A stretch of 64,000 nt of DNA from an uncultured Eggerthellaceae bacterium (GTDB taxonomy: Bacteria > Actinomycetota > Coriobacteriia > Coriobacteriales > Eggerthellaceae): the NCBI GenBank assembly GCA_958452575.1, contig CAUDUM010000004.1, forward strand, positions 138,664 through 202,663, written 5' to 3'. Positions within the stretch are counted from its first letter, which is position 1; the number at the start of each line of letters is the position of its first letter. Shown here one piece after another: positions 56,726 through 64,000 of the stretch. The notes beneath the pieces are model-generated. The model ran no database searches. It was not told the origin of the DNA and saw only the letters and a program-made list of their open reading frames with translations. The position numbers were made by a program, and so were the translations under genes.

Positions 56726-57418
56726 CTACTTATCCGTGAAGCCGCGCGTCTCCTCCATCAGCTTGTCGATGCGGGCGGACAGCTCGGCGCATTTCAGCAG
56801 GTTGCTGCGCATCGTCTCCGGATCGCTCGACTCGCCTTTCTTGTATGCCAGCTTGTGCTCGAGGCTTGCCCACATGTCCATCGCCATCGTGCGCAGCTGC
56901 ACCTCCACCTTCATGATTTTCTTTTCGTCATACAAAAAGATCGGAATGGCGATCACGAGATGAAGGCTGCGGTATCCGCTCGGCTTGGGGTTGGCGATGT
57001 AGTCGATGCGCTCGATGAGCTGCACGTCGGTCTGGCGAAGCAGCGACTCGGCGATCAGGTAAACATCCGACTCGAACGAGCAGATCACGCGGATGCCCGC
57101 GATGTCGTCGATATGCTCCTCGATCGCCTCGACGGAAAAATCGATGCCCTTGCGGTCGACCTTTTCAAGGATGCTCTCGGGCGTCTTCAACCGCGACTCG
57201 ATCGCATCGATCGGATTCGCCTCGCCTTCGAGCGAGAGCTCCTCGTTGAGCACGCGGAACTTCGTCTCAACCTCCATCAGCGCGCAACGATAGTACGACA
57301 TGAGCTCGCGAAACGGGCGCGATTGCTCCTTGATCCACGCACGGGACTCCTCGGTGTTGAGCCTCGTCCGCAGCGCGGCTTCCAAAGATTCGATTCCGTT
57401 GGCAAGGATCCTCTGCAT
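56726..57418 (-). CDS. small alarmone synthetase (RelQ/YjbM-like GTP pyrophosphokinase)
   Basis: A 230-residue protein with only the RelA/SpoT synthetase domain. Seen: DIAGIRVICSF, NPKPSGYRSLHLV, EVQLRTMAMDMWASLEHKLAYK, the (p)ppGpp synthetase signatures. There is no hydrolase, TGS or ACT domain, so it makes but does not degrade alarmone. ATG 57418 follows AAAGGAATCCG. Divergent from purE across a 306-bp gap. Confidence 0.9.
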   Translation of the reverse strand: MQRILANGIESLEAALRTRLNTEESRAWIKEQSRPFRELMSYYRCALMEVETKFRVLNEELSLEGEANPIDAIESRLKTPESILEKVDRKGIDFSVEAIEEHIDDIAGIRVICSFESDVYLIAESLLRQTDVQLIERIDYIANPKPSGYRSLHLVIAIPIFLYDEKKIMKVEVQLRTMAMDMWASLEHKLAYKKGESSDPETMRSNLLKCAELSARIDKLMEETRGFTDK

Positions 57419-57571
57419 CGGATTCCTTTCTGTTGTGCTGGTTCTGTCGGCGAGCATTCGGGAATGCTCGCTCCGAGAGATGGGCGCGATGCGCAAGAGA
57501 CCATTGTATCGGCGCGGCCGCGCATCCTCTCCCGGACAGGCAAACCGTCAAAGCATTGTTTATTCGTGTCC

Positions 57572-57581
57572 GGGGGGGGGG
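57572..57581. repeat. G10 homopolymer in the relQ-like/purE gap
   Basis: Ten consecutive G residues on the plus strand, the longest such run seen in the window, 143 bp before purE. The rest of the gap holds only the -10 below. Confidence 0.9.
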
Positions 57582-57679
57582 TACTAACAAGCCGATCTCC
57601 GCAGGCGCAGGTCGAAGTGTTGATTTGTCGGGGCCTTCCGCTGCCGGTGATTCCGGTGCGACTCGTCGAAACGGGAGCG

Positions 57680-57685
57680 TACAAT
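57680..57685 (+). promoter_or_regulatory. candidate -10 element of purE
   Basis: TACAAT 39 bases before the purE ATG; the -35 position reads TGCGAC with a 17-bp spacer, a weak match. Confidence 0.5.
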
Positions 57686-57724
57686 AGGGACGACAGGAAA
57701 GCGACGCATGAAAGGGGCGCGGAA

Positions 57725-58192
57725 ATGGCAGATAGCAGCAAGCCGGTCATCGGCATCATCATGGGCAGCGAGTCCGACATGCCGGCGATGGAGCCGTGCA
57801 TGAAGCAGCTCGAGGAGTTCGGAATGGCTTATGAGGTGAAGGTGGCGTCCGCGCACCGCAAGCCCGAAGTCGTGCATGAGTGGGCATCCACCGCGCACGA
57901 GCGCGGCATCAAGGTGATCATCGCCGCCGCCGGCAAGGCCGCGCACCTTGGCGGCGTCGTTGCGGCGTTCACGCCGTGCCCGGTCATCACCGTTCCCATG
58001 AAGACGAGCGATCTGGGCGGTCTGGATTCCCTGCTGTCGATGGTGCAGATGCCTTCCGGCGTGCCGGTGGCGTGCGTCGCCATCAACGGTGCCAAGAACG
58101 CCGCCATCCTGGCAGTTCAGATGCTGGGCACCGGCTGCGAGGGCGCCCGCCAGAAGATCATCGACTTCAAGAAGGGCATGGCCGAAGCATAA
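57725..58192 (+). CDS. purE: N5-carboxyaminoimidazole ribonucleotide mutase (class I PurE)
   Basis: A 155-residue enzyme converting N5-CAIR to CAIR in purine synthesis. Motifs: IIMGSESDMPAM, SAHRKPE, IAAAGKAAHLGGVVAA and GLDSLLSMVQMPSGVPVA. No purK is nearby. AGGGG lies before ATG 57725. Confidence 0.96.
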   Translation: MADSSKPVIGIIMGSESDMPAMEPCMKQLEEFGMAYEVKVASAHRKPEVVHEWASTAHERGIKVIIAAAGKAAHLGGVVAAFTPCPVITVPMKTSDLGGLDSLLSMVQMPSGVPVACVAINGAKNAAILAVQMLGTGCEGARQKIIDFKKGMAEA

Positions 58193-58313
58193 GAGCTCCA
58201 TCGGCCGGGCGGCCTCGCTGACTTTGCTCGACCTGGTAATGAGAACGGAATGAGAATAAGGGATGTTCGCTTTTTCTCATTCTGATCGCGCAGTCCGATG
58301 AATATGCTCGACG

Positions 58314-58352
58314 GAAGGGGTCGATTCGAGTGGTCGGCCCCTTCTTGTTTTA
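58314..58352 (+). terminator. terminator after purE
   Basis: GAAGGGG (58314-58320) pairs with CCCCTTC (58338-58344), then TTGTTTTAT. A weaker hairpin GAATGAGAA/TTCTCATTC precedes it at 58248-58282. Confidence 0.75.
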
Positions 58353-58385
58353 TGATGCACGGGTGAACGGCGGCGCGGAGTGAGG

Positions 58386-58497
58386 CGAATCTTCGAGGGA
58401 AATGACAACTATAGGCCTGATTTAGTTGCCGTTTCCCTCGAAGATTTGATTGCGGGCGGCTCTTCTTAACGCGAGAAGCTGTCAAGCGGAGCCGCCG
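58386..58497 (+). promoter_or_regulatory. two large leader hairpins upstream of iorA
   Basis: First hairpin: 15-bp perfect stem (58388-58402 with 58432-58446, AATCTTCGAGGGAAA) plus inner CAACTA/TAGTTG. Second: GGCGGCTC (58456-58463) with GAGCCGCC (58490-58497) enclosing a TTCT/AGAA hairpin. They end 22 bases before the iorA ATG; the second would lie next to the ribosome site. No known riboswitch class was recognised. Confidence 0.6.
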
Positions 58498-58519
58498 AGG
58501 GGCGAAAGCAGGTACACGT

Positions 58520-60565
58520 ATGACCAAGAAACTCCTGATGGCGAATGAGGCGTTCGCGCATGCTGCGCTGGAAGCGGGCGTGCGCGTTGTGGCCGGGTAT
58601 CCCGGCACGCCGTCGTCCGAGCTCATCGAGACGGTGGCGAAGCTGCAAGCGGAGGGCCGTGCGCACGGCGTGCATGTGGAATGGTCGACCAACGAGAAGG
58701 CCGCGCTCGAGCTGCTTGCCGGCGCTTCGTATGCCGGTGCGCGCTGTCTGTTCACCTGCAAGCAAGTGGGCCTCAACGTAGCCAGCGATGCGCTCATGAG
58801 CCTCAACTACGTTGGCGTCAAAGGCGGTCTTGTACTCTACGTCGCCGACGATCCCGGCCCCATCTCGTCGCAAACCGAGCAGGACACACGCCGATTCGGC
58901 GACTTTGCCAAAGTCCCGATGCTCGATCCCACCACGCCCGAAGAGGGCTTCGCCATGATCAAGGAGGCGTTCGATCTGTCCGAGCGTCATGGCACGCCGG
59001 TCATCGTGCGTCCCACCACGCGCATCTGCCATGCGTCGACGTTCTTCGACGTGGCAGACGAGACGTTCGCGTGCCCGCTGCCGGAGGAGGGCTTCGTCAA
59101 GGATCCGAAGTGGGTGATCTTCCCTCGACGCGCCTGGGAGGGCCACGGCGAGATCAACGCGCGCCTTAACAGGATGGGCGACGAGTTTTGCGAGGGCGAG
59201 CTTTCGCGCTTCAACACCGTGGTGGAAGTGGCGCCCGGCGGCTTGTTCGATCAGGCTGCCGTTCTTTCGGGGGCGGAGTTCATCGCGGCGAAGGACGCGG
59301 AGGAATCGTTCGATGACGTGCTGGAGTGGGAGGGCCAGCAGCGCTCCGACGCAGAGGTCGCCGACGCGCCGTGCGTGGGCATCGTCGCCGGAGGGGTGTC
59401 TGCCGCGTATGCGCGCGAAGCTCTGCGGATGCTCGAAGGATTGCAGCAGGACGCGGGGCGCGCGTTGCCGGCCTACCGCTTCTTGCAGGTAGGAACGCCC
59501 TTCCCGTTCCCCGAGAAGCTTGCGCGCACCTTCCTGCGCGGGTTGAAGACGGTTCTGGTGCTCGAGGAGCTGGACAATGTGCTGGAGGACGGTCTCGTTC
59601 GCGCCGCCGGCCACGCTCATCTGCGCTGCAACGTGTTCGGCCGCTCGTCCGGCGCGCTGCGCGACAGGGGCGAGAACACCGTCGACGACATCGCGTCCAC
59701 CGTGGCGAACTTCTTCACTTCGTTCGTCAACGCCGACATTGCTCGTCCGCTCATCGAGCCGTCCGTGCCTTGCGACGCGCCCCTGCCCGCCCGTCCTCCG
59801 GTGCTGTGCGCCGGTTGCCCGCATCGCGGCAGCTTCTACGCGGTGAAGCGCGCGCTGGGCAAGCGCGAGGCGGTGCTGTGCGGCGACATCGGTTGCTACA
59901 CGCTGGGCAACGCCGCGCCGCTCGACGCGGTGGACACGTGCCTGTGCATGGGCGCGGGCATCACCATGGCGCAGGGGTTCAGCGTGGTGGAGCCCGACAA
60001 GAAGCAGGTGGCGTTCGTGGGCGACTCGACGTTCTTCGCCAGCGGCCTCACCGGCATCGCCAACGCCGTGTACAACGGCCACGACATCACGGTATGCGTG
60101 CTCGACAACGCCACCACCGCCATGACCGGCGGCCAGCCTCATCCGGGCACGGGCATCACGCTGATGGGGGAGCACCGCAAGCCCATCGATATCGAGGGGG
60201 TTTTGCGGGCGCTCGGCGTGGAATGCATCGTCGAAGCCGATCCGCTCGATCTGCAAGGGTCGATCGACGCGGCGACGAAGGCGATCGATTTCGAAGGGCC
60301 GTCGGCGATCATCTTCCGCAGTCCCTGCGTGCAGCTGAAAAAGCCCGATCCGGTGCTTCATGTGAAACAGGAGCAGTGCACCGGCTGCAAGAAATGCATC
60401 ACCGAGATCGGCTGCCCTGCCATCGGGTTCACCGCCGAGGCGCAAGGTCCGCGCTCCAAGGCGCGTGGCCAGTCGTTCATCGATCCCGGTCAGTGCAACG
60501 GCTGCGGGCTGTGCGTCCAGGTGTGTCCCTTCTCCGCGATCCAGAAGGAGGCCGACTATGATTAA
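58520..60565 (+). CDS. iorA: indolepyruvate:ferredoxin oxidoreductase, alpha subunit
   Basis: A 681-residue subunit that, with IorB, oxidatively decarboxylates aryl-pyruvates (indolepyruvate, phenylpyruvate) to aryl-acetyl-CoA with ferredoxin as acceptor. Pyrimidine-binding domain at the N-terminus (GYPGTPSSELIE), TPP-binding region GDSTFFASG...LDNATTAMTGGQPHPG, and two C-terminal iron-sulfur motifs CTGCKKCITEIGCP and CNGCGLCVQVCP. Normal length. Oxygen-sensitive enzyme expected in an anaerobe. Confidence 0.96.
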   Translation: MTKKLLMANEAFAHAALEAGVRVVAGYPGTPSSELIETVAKLQAEGRAHGVHVEWSTNEKAALELLAGASYAGARCLFTCKQVGLNVASDALMSLNYVGVKGGLVLYVADDPGPISSQTEQDTRRFGDFAKVPMLDPTTPEEGFAMIKEAFDLSERHGTPVIVRPTTRICHASTFFDVADETFACPLPEEGFVKDPKWVIFPRRAWEGHGEINARLNRMGDEFCEGELSRFNTVVEVAPGGLFDQAAVLSGAEFIAAKDAEESFDDVLEWEGQQRSDAEVADAPCVGIVAGGVSAAYAREALRMLEGLQQDAGRALPAYRFLQVGTPFPFPEKLARTFLRGLKTVLVLEELDNVLEDGLVRAAGHAHLRCNVFGRSSGALRDRGENTVDDIASTVANFFTSFVNADIARPLIEPSVPCDAPLPARPPVLCAGCPHRGSFYAVKRALGKREAVLCGDIGCYTLGNAAPLDAVDTCLCMGAGITMAQGFSVVEPDKKQVAFVGDSTFFASGLTGIANAVYNGHDITVCVLDNATTAMTGGQPHPGTGITLMGEHRKPIDIEGVLRALGVECIVEADPLDLQGSIDAATKAIDFEGPSAIIFRSPCVQLKKPDPVLHVKQEQCTGCKKCITEIGCPAIGFTAEAQGPRSKARGQSFIDPGQCNGCGLCVQVCPFSAIQKEADYD

Positions 60566-61154
60566 CATTTTGTTGGCGGGTGTGGGCGGTCAGGGCACGG
60601 TGCTCGCCGCAAGGGTTCTGGCGCAAGCCGCTCAAAGCAAGGGTTGGCAGGTGCGCACCGCCGAGACCATCGGCATGGCGCAGCGTGGCGGCTCGGTGGT
60701 GTCGCATGTGCGCATGGGCTCGGAGGGCGAGCCGGTGCACGCGCCGTTGGTGGCTCCCGGCACGGCGGACGTGGTCATCGCGTTCGAGCCAGGCGAGGCA
60801 TGCCGCGCGCTGGGCTATCTGAAACAGGGCGGCTCCGTGGTGACGGCGGCAGCCGTGGTCCAGCCGGTGACAGCAGCGCTTTCATCGCAGGCGTACCGTT
60901 CCGAGGATATGCTCGCTGCGCTGCGCCGATCCTTGGAAGGCTCGGAATGCAAGCTGGAGACGGTCGATGCGGAGCCCATCCTCGAGCAGCTGGGCAACCG
61001 TCGTGCCCTCAACACGGTGCTTCTTGCGGCAACCGTGGCAAGCGGCTCCGTCCCGCTGTCCGTCGCTGAGCTCAAAGAAGCGATCGCCGCCTGCGTCAAG
61101 CCGCGCTTCGTCGAGATGAACCTGACGGCGGTCGACGCGGTCGCTGCCCTTTAG
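60558..61154 (+). CDS. iorB: indolepyruvate:ferredoxin oxidoreductase, beta subunit
   Basis: A 198-residue gamma-domain-type subunit: MINILLAGVGGQGTVLAARVLAQAA, the MAQRGGSVVSHVR block. It overlaps iorA by 8 nt and uses AAGGAGG within the iorA end, so the two are coupled. Confidence 0.95.
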   Translation: MINILLAGVGGQGTVLAARVLAQAAQSKGWQVRTAETIGMAQRGGSVVSHVRMGSEGEPVHAPLVAPGTADVVIAFEPGEACRALGYLKQGGSVVTAAAVVQPVTAALSSQAYRSEDMLAALRRSLEGSECKLETVDAEPILEQLGNRRALNTVLLAATVASGSVPLSVAELKEAIAACVKPRFVEMNLTAVDAVAAL

Positions 61155-61236
61155 CAGGATGGGGCGTGAAAAAGCGACCGCTCCTTTTCATGCTGCCGCT
61201 TCAGCGGAATAAAGCGGTCTCTTAACAAGCTTTTAC

Positions 61237-61264
61237 TTGCGTGTCCCGTCGCTTCTGGTACCAT
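61237..61264 (+). promoter_or_regulatory. promoter of the T-box/trpB2 transcript
   Basis: TTGCGT at 61237-61242, 16-bp spacer, TACCAT at 61259-61264, just before the T-box. Confidence 0.6.
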
Positions 61265-61277
61265 GCATCGCATAAAC

Positions 61278-61571
61278 CGTTGACGAGGAAGTAACGGTGG
61301 AAGCGCGCTCCCAGAGAGCCGGGGATGCTGGGATCTCGGCAGAAAGCGGTCCATCAAATGGCCCTCCGAGGGCTCGTGCAAATCGCCCACCACGACGGCT
61401 CGCGGCGTAGTAGCACGGGACGGGAGCTCCCGTTATAGAGCAGAGGCGTGACCGGCAACAGGGTCGGCGCGGCTCGTGAGTGGGTACCATGGGGGTACCA
61501 AGCAGTGGTGGCACCGCAGGAGTTTTCGCTCTTGTCCCTGCAAAGGATTTGTAGGAGACAAGGGCTTTTTT
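61278..61571 (+). promoter_or_regulatory. tryptophan T-box leader with terminator
   Basis: Stem I: GAGG (61285-61288) pairs with CCTC (61363-61366); above it the specifier loop has AAGTAA on the 5' side and AAATGGC on the 3' side, closed by GGTGG/CCATC (61296-61300, 61351-61355). The specifier codon at 61359-61361 is TGG, tryptophan. The AGAGAGCCGGGG...TGCTG distal region is present. The T-box sequence GGTGGCACCGCAGG is at 61507-61520. The terminator arm GACAAGGGC (61557-61565) is followed by TTTTTT (61566-61571). Uncharged tRNA-Trp should stabilise the antiterminator and turn on trpB2. Confidence 0.88.
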
Positions 61572-61605
61572 ATTGCCTTCGTCTCCAAAGCGAAAGGAGA
61601 TGAAG

Positions 61606-62994
61606 ATGACCAAGCGACCGAGCACCGAGTACAAGACCTACCTGTCCGAGGAAGAGTTGCCGACGCACTACTACAACGTGCGCGCCGACATGCCCACGGA
61701 TCACGCCCCGATGCTCAATCCTGCGACGCTCGAGCCGGTGACCGTTGACGATCTGTCGCCCGTGTTCGCCACCGCGCTCGCCCGCCAAGAGCTCAACGCC
61801 ACCGATCGGTTCATCCCGATTCCCGAGCCGGTGCGCGATTTCTACCGCATGTACCGCCCCTCGCCGCTGGTGCATGCCAAGTTCTTCGAGGAGGCGCTGG
61901 ACACGCCCGCGAAGATCTTCTACAAGTTCGAAGGCAACAACACCTCCGGCTCCCATAAGTTGAACTCCGCCATCGCGCAAGCCTACTACGCCAAAGAACA
62001 GGGGCTGACCAGCCTCACCACCGAGACGGGCGCTGGGCAATGGGGCACCGCGCTGGCGATGGCGTGCGGCTTTTTCGGCCTCGATTTGCACGTGTTCATG
62101 GTGAAGTGCTCGGCGCAGCAGAAGCCCTACCGCAAGGCGGTCATGGAGACCTACAACGCGCGCGTCACCGAATCGCCCTCCAGCGAAACGGCGGTCGGCC
62201 GCGCCATCCTGGCAAAGGATCCCGACAACACCGGATCCTTGGGCACCGCCATCTCGGAAGCCGTGGAGGAGGCCACGTCCACCGAAGGTTGCCGCTACGC
62301 TCTGGGAAGCGTGCTCAACCAGGTGCTGCTGCACCAGTCCATCATCGGTCTGGAAACCAAAGCGGCGCTCGAGAAGATCGGCGTGGAACCCGACATCATG
62401 ATCGGCTGCGCGGGTGGCGGCTCGAACTTGGGCGGGCTCATCGCGCCGTTCGCGGGCGACAAGCTTCAAGGCAAGCGAGTCCCGCATTTCATCGCGGTGG
62501 AGCCGGCCAGCTGCCCCACGCTCACGCGCGGCACGTTCGCCTACGACTACTGCGACGTGGGCAAGGTCACGCCGCTCGCGAAGATGTACACGCTGGGTTC
62601 CGGGTTCATCCCCTCGCCCAACCACTCGGGCGGCCTGCGTTACCACGGCATGAGCCCCATCCTTTCGGAGCTCTACCACGAGGGCATCTTGGACGAGGCG
62701 CGCTCGGTCGAGCAGACGCGCGTGTTCGAGGCGGCGACGTTGTTCGCGCGTGTGGAGGGCACGCTGCCCGCCCCCGAGTCGGCGCATGCCATCCGCGTCG
62801 CCATGGACGAGGCGCTCAAATGCAAGGAGACCGGCGAGGAGAAGGTCATCGTGTTCGGCCTCACCGGCACGGGTTATTTCGACCTGGCAGCCTACTCCGC
62901 TTTCCGCAACGGAACCATGGTTGACTACATCCCCACCGACAAGGATCTCGCGGTGGGCTTTGTCAACATCCCGCACCTGGAGGGCATCCAGTAA
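61606..62994 (+). CDS. trpB: TrpB-like pyridoxal-phosphate synthase (TrpB2)
   Basis: A 462-residue tryptophan synthase beta-like enzyme of the longer TrpB2 type. The PLP lysine lies in TSGSHKLNSA, the active-site Glu region is TTETGAGQWG, and the phosphate loop is CAGGGSNLGG. No trpA is adjacent; TrpB2 enzymes can make tryptophan from free indole (or phosphoserine) without TrpA. ATG 61606 is chosen because GGAG lies six bases upstream; ATG 61600 would be too close. Controlled by the Trp T-box. Confidence 0.92.
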   Translation: MTKRPSTEYKTYLSEEELPTHYYNVRADMPTDHAPMLNPATLEPVTVDDLSPVFATALARQELNATDRFIPIPEPVRDFYRMYRPSPLVHAKFFEEALDTPAKIFYKFEGNNTSGSHKLNSAIAQAYYAKEQGLTSLTTETGAGQWGTALAMACGFFGLDLHVFMVKCSAQQKPYRKAVMETYNARVTESPSSETAVGRAILAKDPDNTGSLGTAISEAVEEATSTEGCRYALGSVLNQVLLHQSIIGLETKAALEKIGVEPDIMIGCAGGGSNLGGLIAPFAGDKLQGKRVPHFIAVEPASCPTLTRGTFAYDYCDVGKVTPLAKMYTLGSGFIPSPNHSGGLRYHGMSPILSELYHEGILDEARSVEQTRVFEAATLFARVEGTLPAPESAHAIRVAMDEALKCKETGEEKVIVFGLTGTGYFDLAAYSAFRNGTMVDYIPTDKDLAVGFVNIPHLEGIQ

Positions 62995-63007
62995 GATTGC
63001 AGTTATA

Positions 63008-63106
63008 GCGCGCGGCGGCGGGACGGTCGGAGCCGCGGTGCGAGGGGCGACGAGTTCGACTCCGCACCCTGGCAGCCCAGCCGACCCGGCCGCCGTGCGA
63101 AGGAGA
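63008..63106. repeat. GC-rich imperfect inverted repeat between trpB2 and the CoA ligase
   Basis: GGCGGCGGGACGGTCGG on the left and CCGACCCGGCCGCC on the right are imperfect arms around a GGTGCG/CGCACC hairpin. It resembles E1/E2 in layout but lacks their conserved core. It could form an RNA structure within the operon. Confidence 0.45.
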
Positions 63107-63120
63107 GGAAAGAGGCACCC

Positions 63121-64000
63121 ATGCAGCTCACCGACGAACAGTTCTCCCTGTTGAAAGATCAGTTCCGCACGCTCAAGGACCGCTCGCCCTTCTATGCCAA
63201 AAAGTTCGAGGGCATCGATCTGACCGACGTGCAGACCCAGGCCGACTTCGAGAAGCTGCCCTTCTCGGAGAAGGCCGACCTGCGCGCCGCCTATCCGCTG
63301 GGGTTGCAGGCGGTTCCCGACGAAGAGGTCGTGCGCATCCACAGCTCGTCGGGTACCACGGGCACGCCGGTCATCATCCCCTACACCCAGCAGGACGTGA
63401 CCGACTGGGCCATCCAATTCGCACGCTGCTATGAGACGGCGGGCATCACCAACACCGACCGCATCCAGATCACGCCGGGCTACGGCTTGTGGACGGCGGG
63501 CATCGGATTTCAGCTGGGTGCCGAGCGCCTGGGCGCGATGGCCATCCCGATGGGCCCGGGCAACACCGACAAGCAGCTGCAGATGATGCAGGATCTCAAA
63601 TCCACCGTGCTGGGCGCCACCAGCTCGTATGCGCTGCTGCTCGCCGAGGAGATCAACGAGCGCGGCCTGCGTGACAAGATCTACCTGCGCAAGGGCGTCA
63701 TCGGCTCCGAACGCTGGGGCGAGAAGATGCGCCGTCGCATCGAGAACGAACTGGGCATCGAGATCTTCGACATCTACGGTCTCACCGAGGTGTACGGTCC
63801 GGGCATCGGCATCTCGTGCCACGAGCACGCCGGCATGCACGTGTGGAGCGACTACGTGTACATCGAGATCGTCAACCCCGACACGGGCGAGGTGCTGCCC
63901 GACGGCGAGACGGGCGAGCTGGTGCTCACGACGCTGCGCAAGCAGGGCGCGCCGCTCATCCGCTACCGCACGCACGACCTCACGCGCATCATCCCCGGCG
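63121..64000 (+). CDS. paaK: phenylacetate-CoA ligase-like enzyme, cut by the window end
   Basis: The first 293 codons of an AMP-forming aryl-acid CoA ligase. Seen: the phosphate-binding motif SSSGTTGTP at about 77-85, YGLTEVYGPG, and DGETGELVLTTL. The C-terminal lid is outside the window. In organisms with IorAB it interconverts phenyl- or indole-acetate and their CoA esters. It follows trpB2 after 126 bp with no terminator, so it may be under the same T-box. GGAGAGG precedes the ATG. Confidence 0.93.
   Translation, partial: MQLTDEQFSLLKDQFRTLKDRSPFYAKKFEGIDLTDVQTQADFEKLPFSEKADLRAAYPLGLQAVPDEEVVRIHSSSGTTGTPVIIPYTQQDVTDWAIQFARCYETAGITNTDRIQITPGYGLWTAGIGFQLGAERLGAMAIPMGPGNTDKQLQMMQDLKSTVLGATSSYALLLAEEINERGLRDKIYLRKGVIGSERWGEKMRRRIENELGIEIFDIYGLTEVYGPGIGISCHEHAGMHVWSDYVYIEIVNPDTGEVLPDGETGELVLTTLRKQGAPLIRYRTHDLTRIIPG

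Noticed and set aside
60354..60369. TGCTTCATGTGAAACA, a parS-like sequence in iorA
   Set aside because: Two mismatches to the consensus, one in the central CACGTG; it lies in coding sequence and may be chance.
61176..61219. Stem GACCGCT/AGCGGTC after iorB as a terminator
   Set aside because: The stem is interrupted and the following bases TCTTAACAAG are not a good T-run; too weak to call.

Overview
The window comes from a high-GC actinobacterium of the class Coriobacteriia, most likely family Eggerthellaceae. Evidence: the overall GC-rich codon use, LuxR regulators whose N-terminal half is a ~12-helix MFS-like membrane domain (two copies), an ATP-binding/winged-helix gene fused in place to dnaA, and an IorAB/TrpB2/PaaK aromatic amino-acid cluster. 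The genus cannot be fixed from the sequence alone. The window holds the chromosomal replication origin and its classical gene set, so it is core genome; no prophage, transposase gene, CRISPR array or rRNA operon was seen.

Layout. (1) 1-7.7 kb: two copies of the same module, each a minus-strand membrane-anchored alpha/beta hydrolase divergent from a plus-strand membrane LuxR regulator. (2) 7.7-8.4 kb: a 164-bp terminal-inverted-repeat element and a 49-residue zinc-ribbon protein. (3) 8.6-16.3 kb, minus: an M28-like membrane peptidase split by a very long low-complexity insert, a coiled-coil membrane protein of unknown role, and a DnaQ-DinG exonuclease/helicase. (4) 16.5-19.3 kb: a tail-anchored unknown protein, ddl and rlmN. 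(5) 19.4-24.8 kb, minus: the left side of the origin, rpmH-rnpA-yidD-yidC-khpB-rsmG-parA-parB, with three perfect parS sites between 18.2 and 21.6 kb. (6) 24.8-28.4 kb: oriC with DnaA-box-like sites on both sides of the ATPase/wHTH gene and dnaA. (7) 28.4-35.6 kb, plus: dnaN-recF-gyrB-gyrA. (8) 35.7-44.2 kb: bifunctional nuclease, tRNA-Ile, tRNA-Ala, beta-lactamase-like protein, TraX-like and CPBP membrane proteins, J-domain protein, typA, a PrsA-like foldase, two tRNA-Ser genes. (9) 44.2-52 kb: rpsF-ssb-rpsR-rplI-dnaB and an SbcD/SbcC-like pair. (10) 52-58.2 kb: purA, purD, a radical-SAM coproporphyrinogen oxidase-like gene, tRNA-Phe, a small alarmone synthetase, purE. (11) 58.5-64 kb: iorA-iorB, a tryptophan T-box leader, trpB2 and a truncated paaK-like CoA ligase.

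How it works together: replication genes point outwards from oriC on both sides, as expected for leading-strand bias; ParA/ParB and parS handle origin segregation, and the parAB promoter overlaps a parS site. The last region forms an aromatic amino-acid module: TrpB2 can make tryptophan from indole and serine under a Trp-specific T-box, while IorAB oxidises aryl-pyruvates to aryl-acyl-CoA and the PaaK-like ligase activates aryl acids.

The least expected structures are two ~125-bp palindromic elements that bracket purD with conserved core and fully compensated arms, the duplicated hydrolase/LuxR modules, a parS site at the centre of a 40-bp perfect palindrome, a 3'-end duplication of tRNA-Ala with its terminator, and large leader hairpins before iorA.
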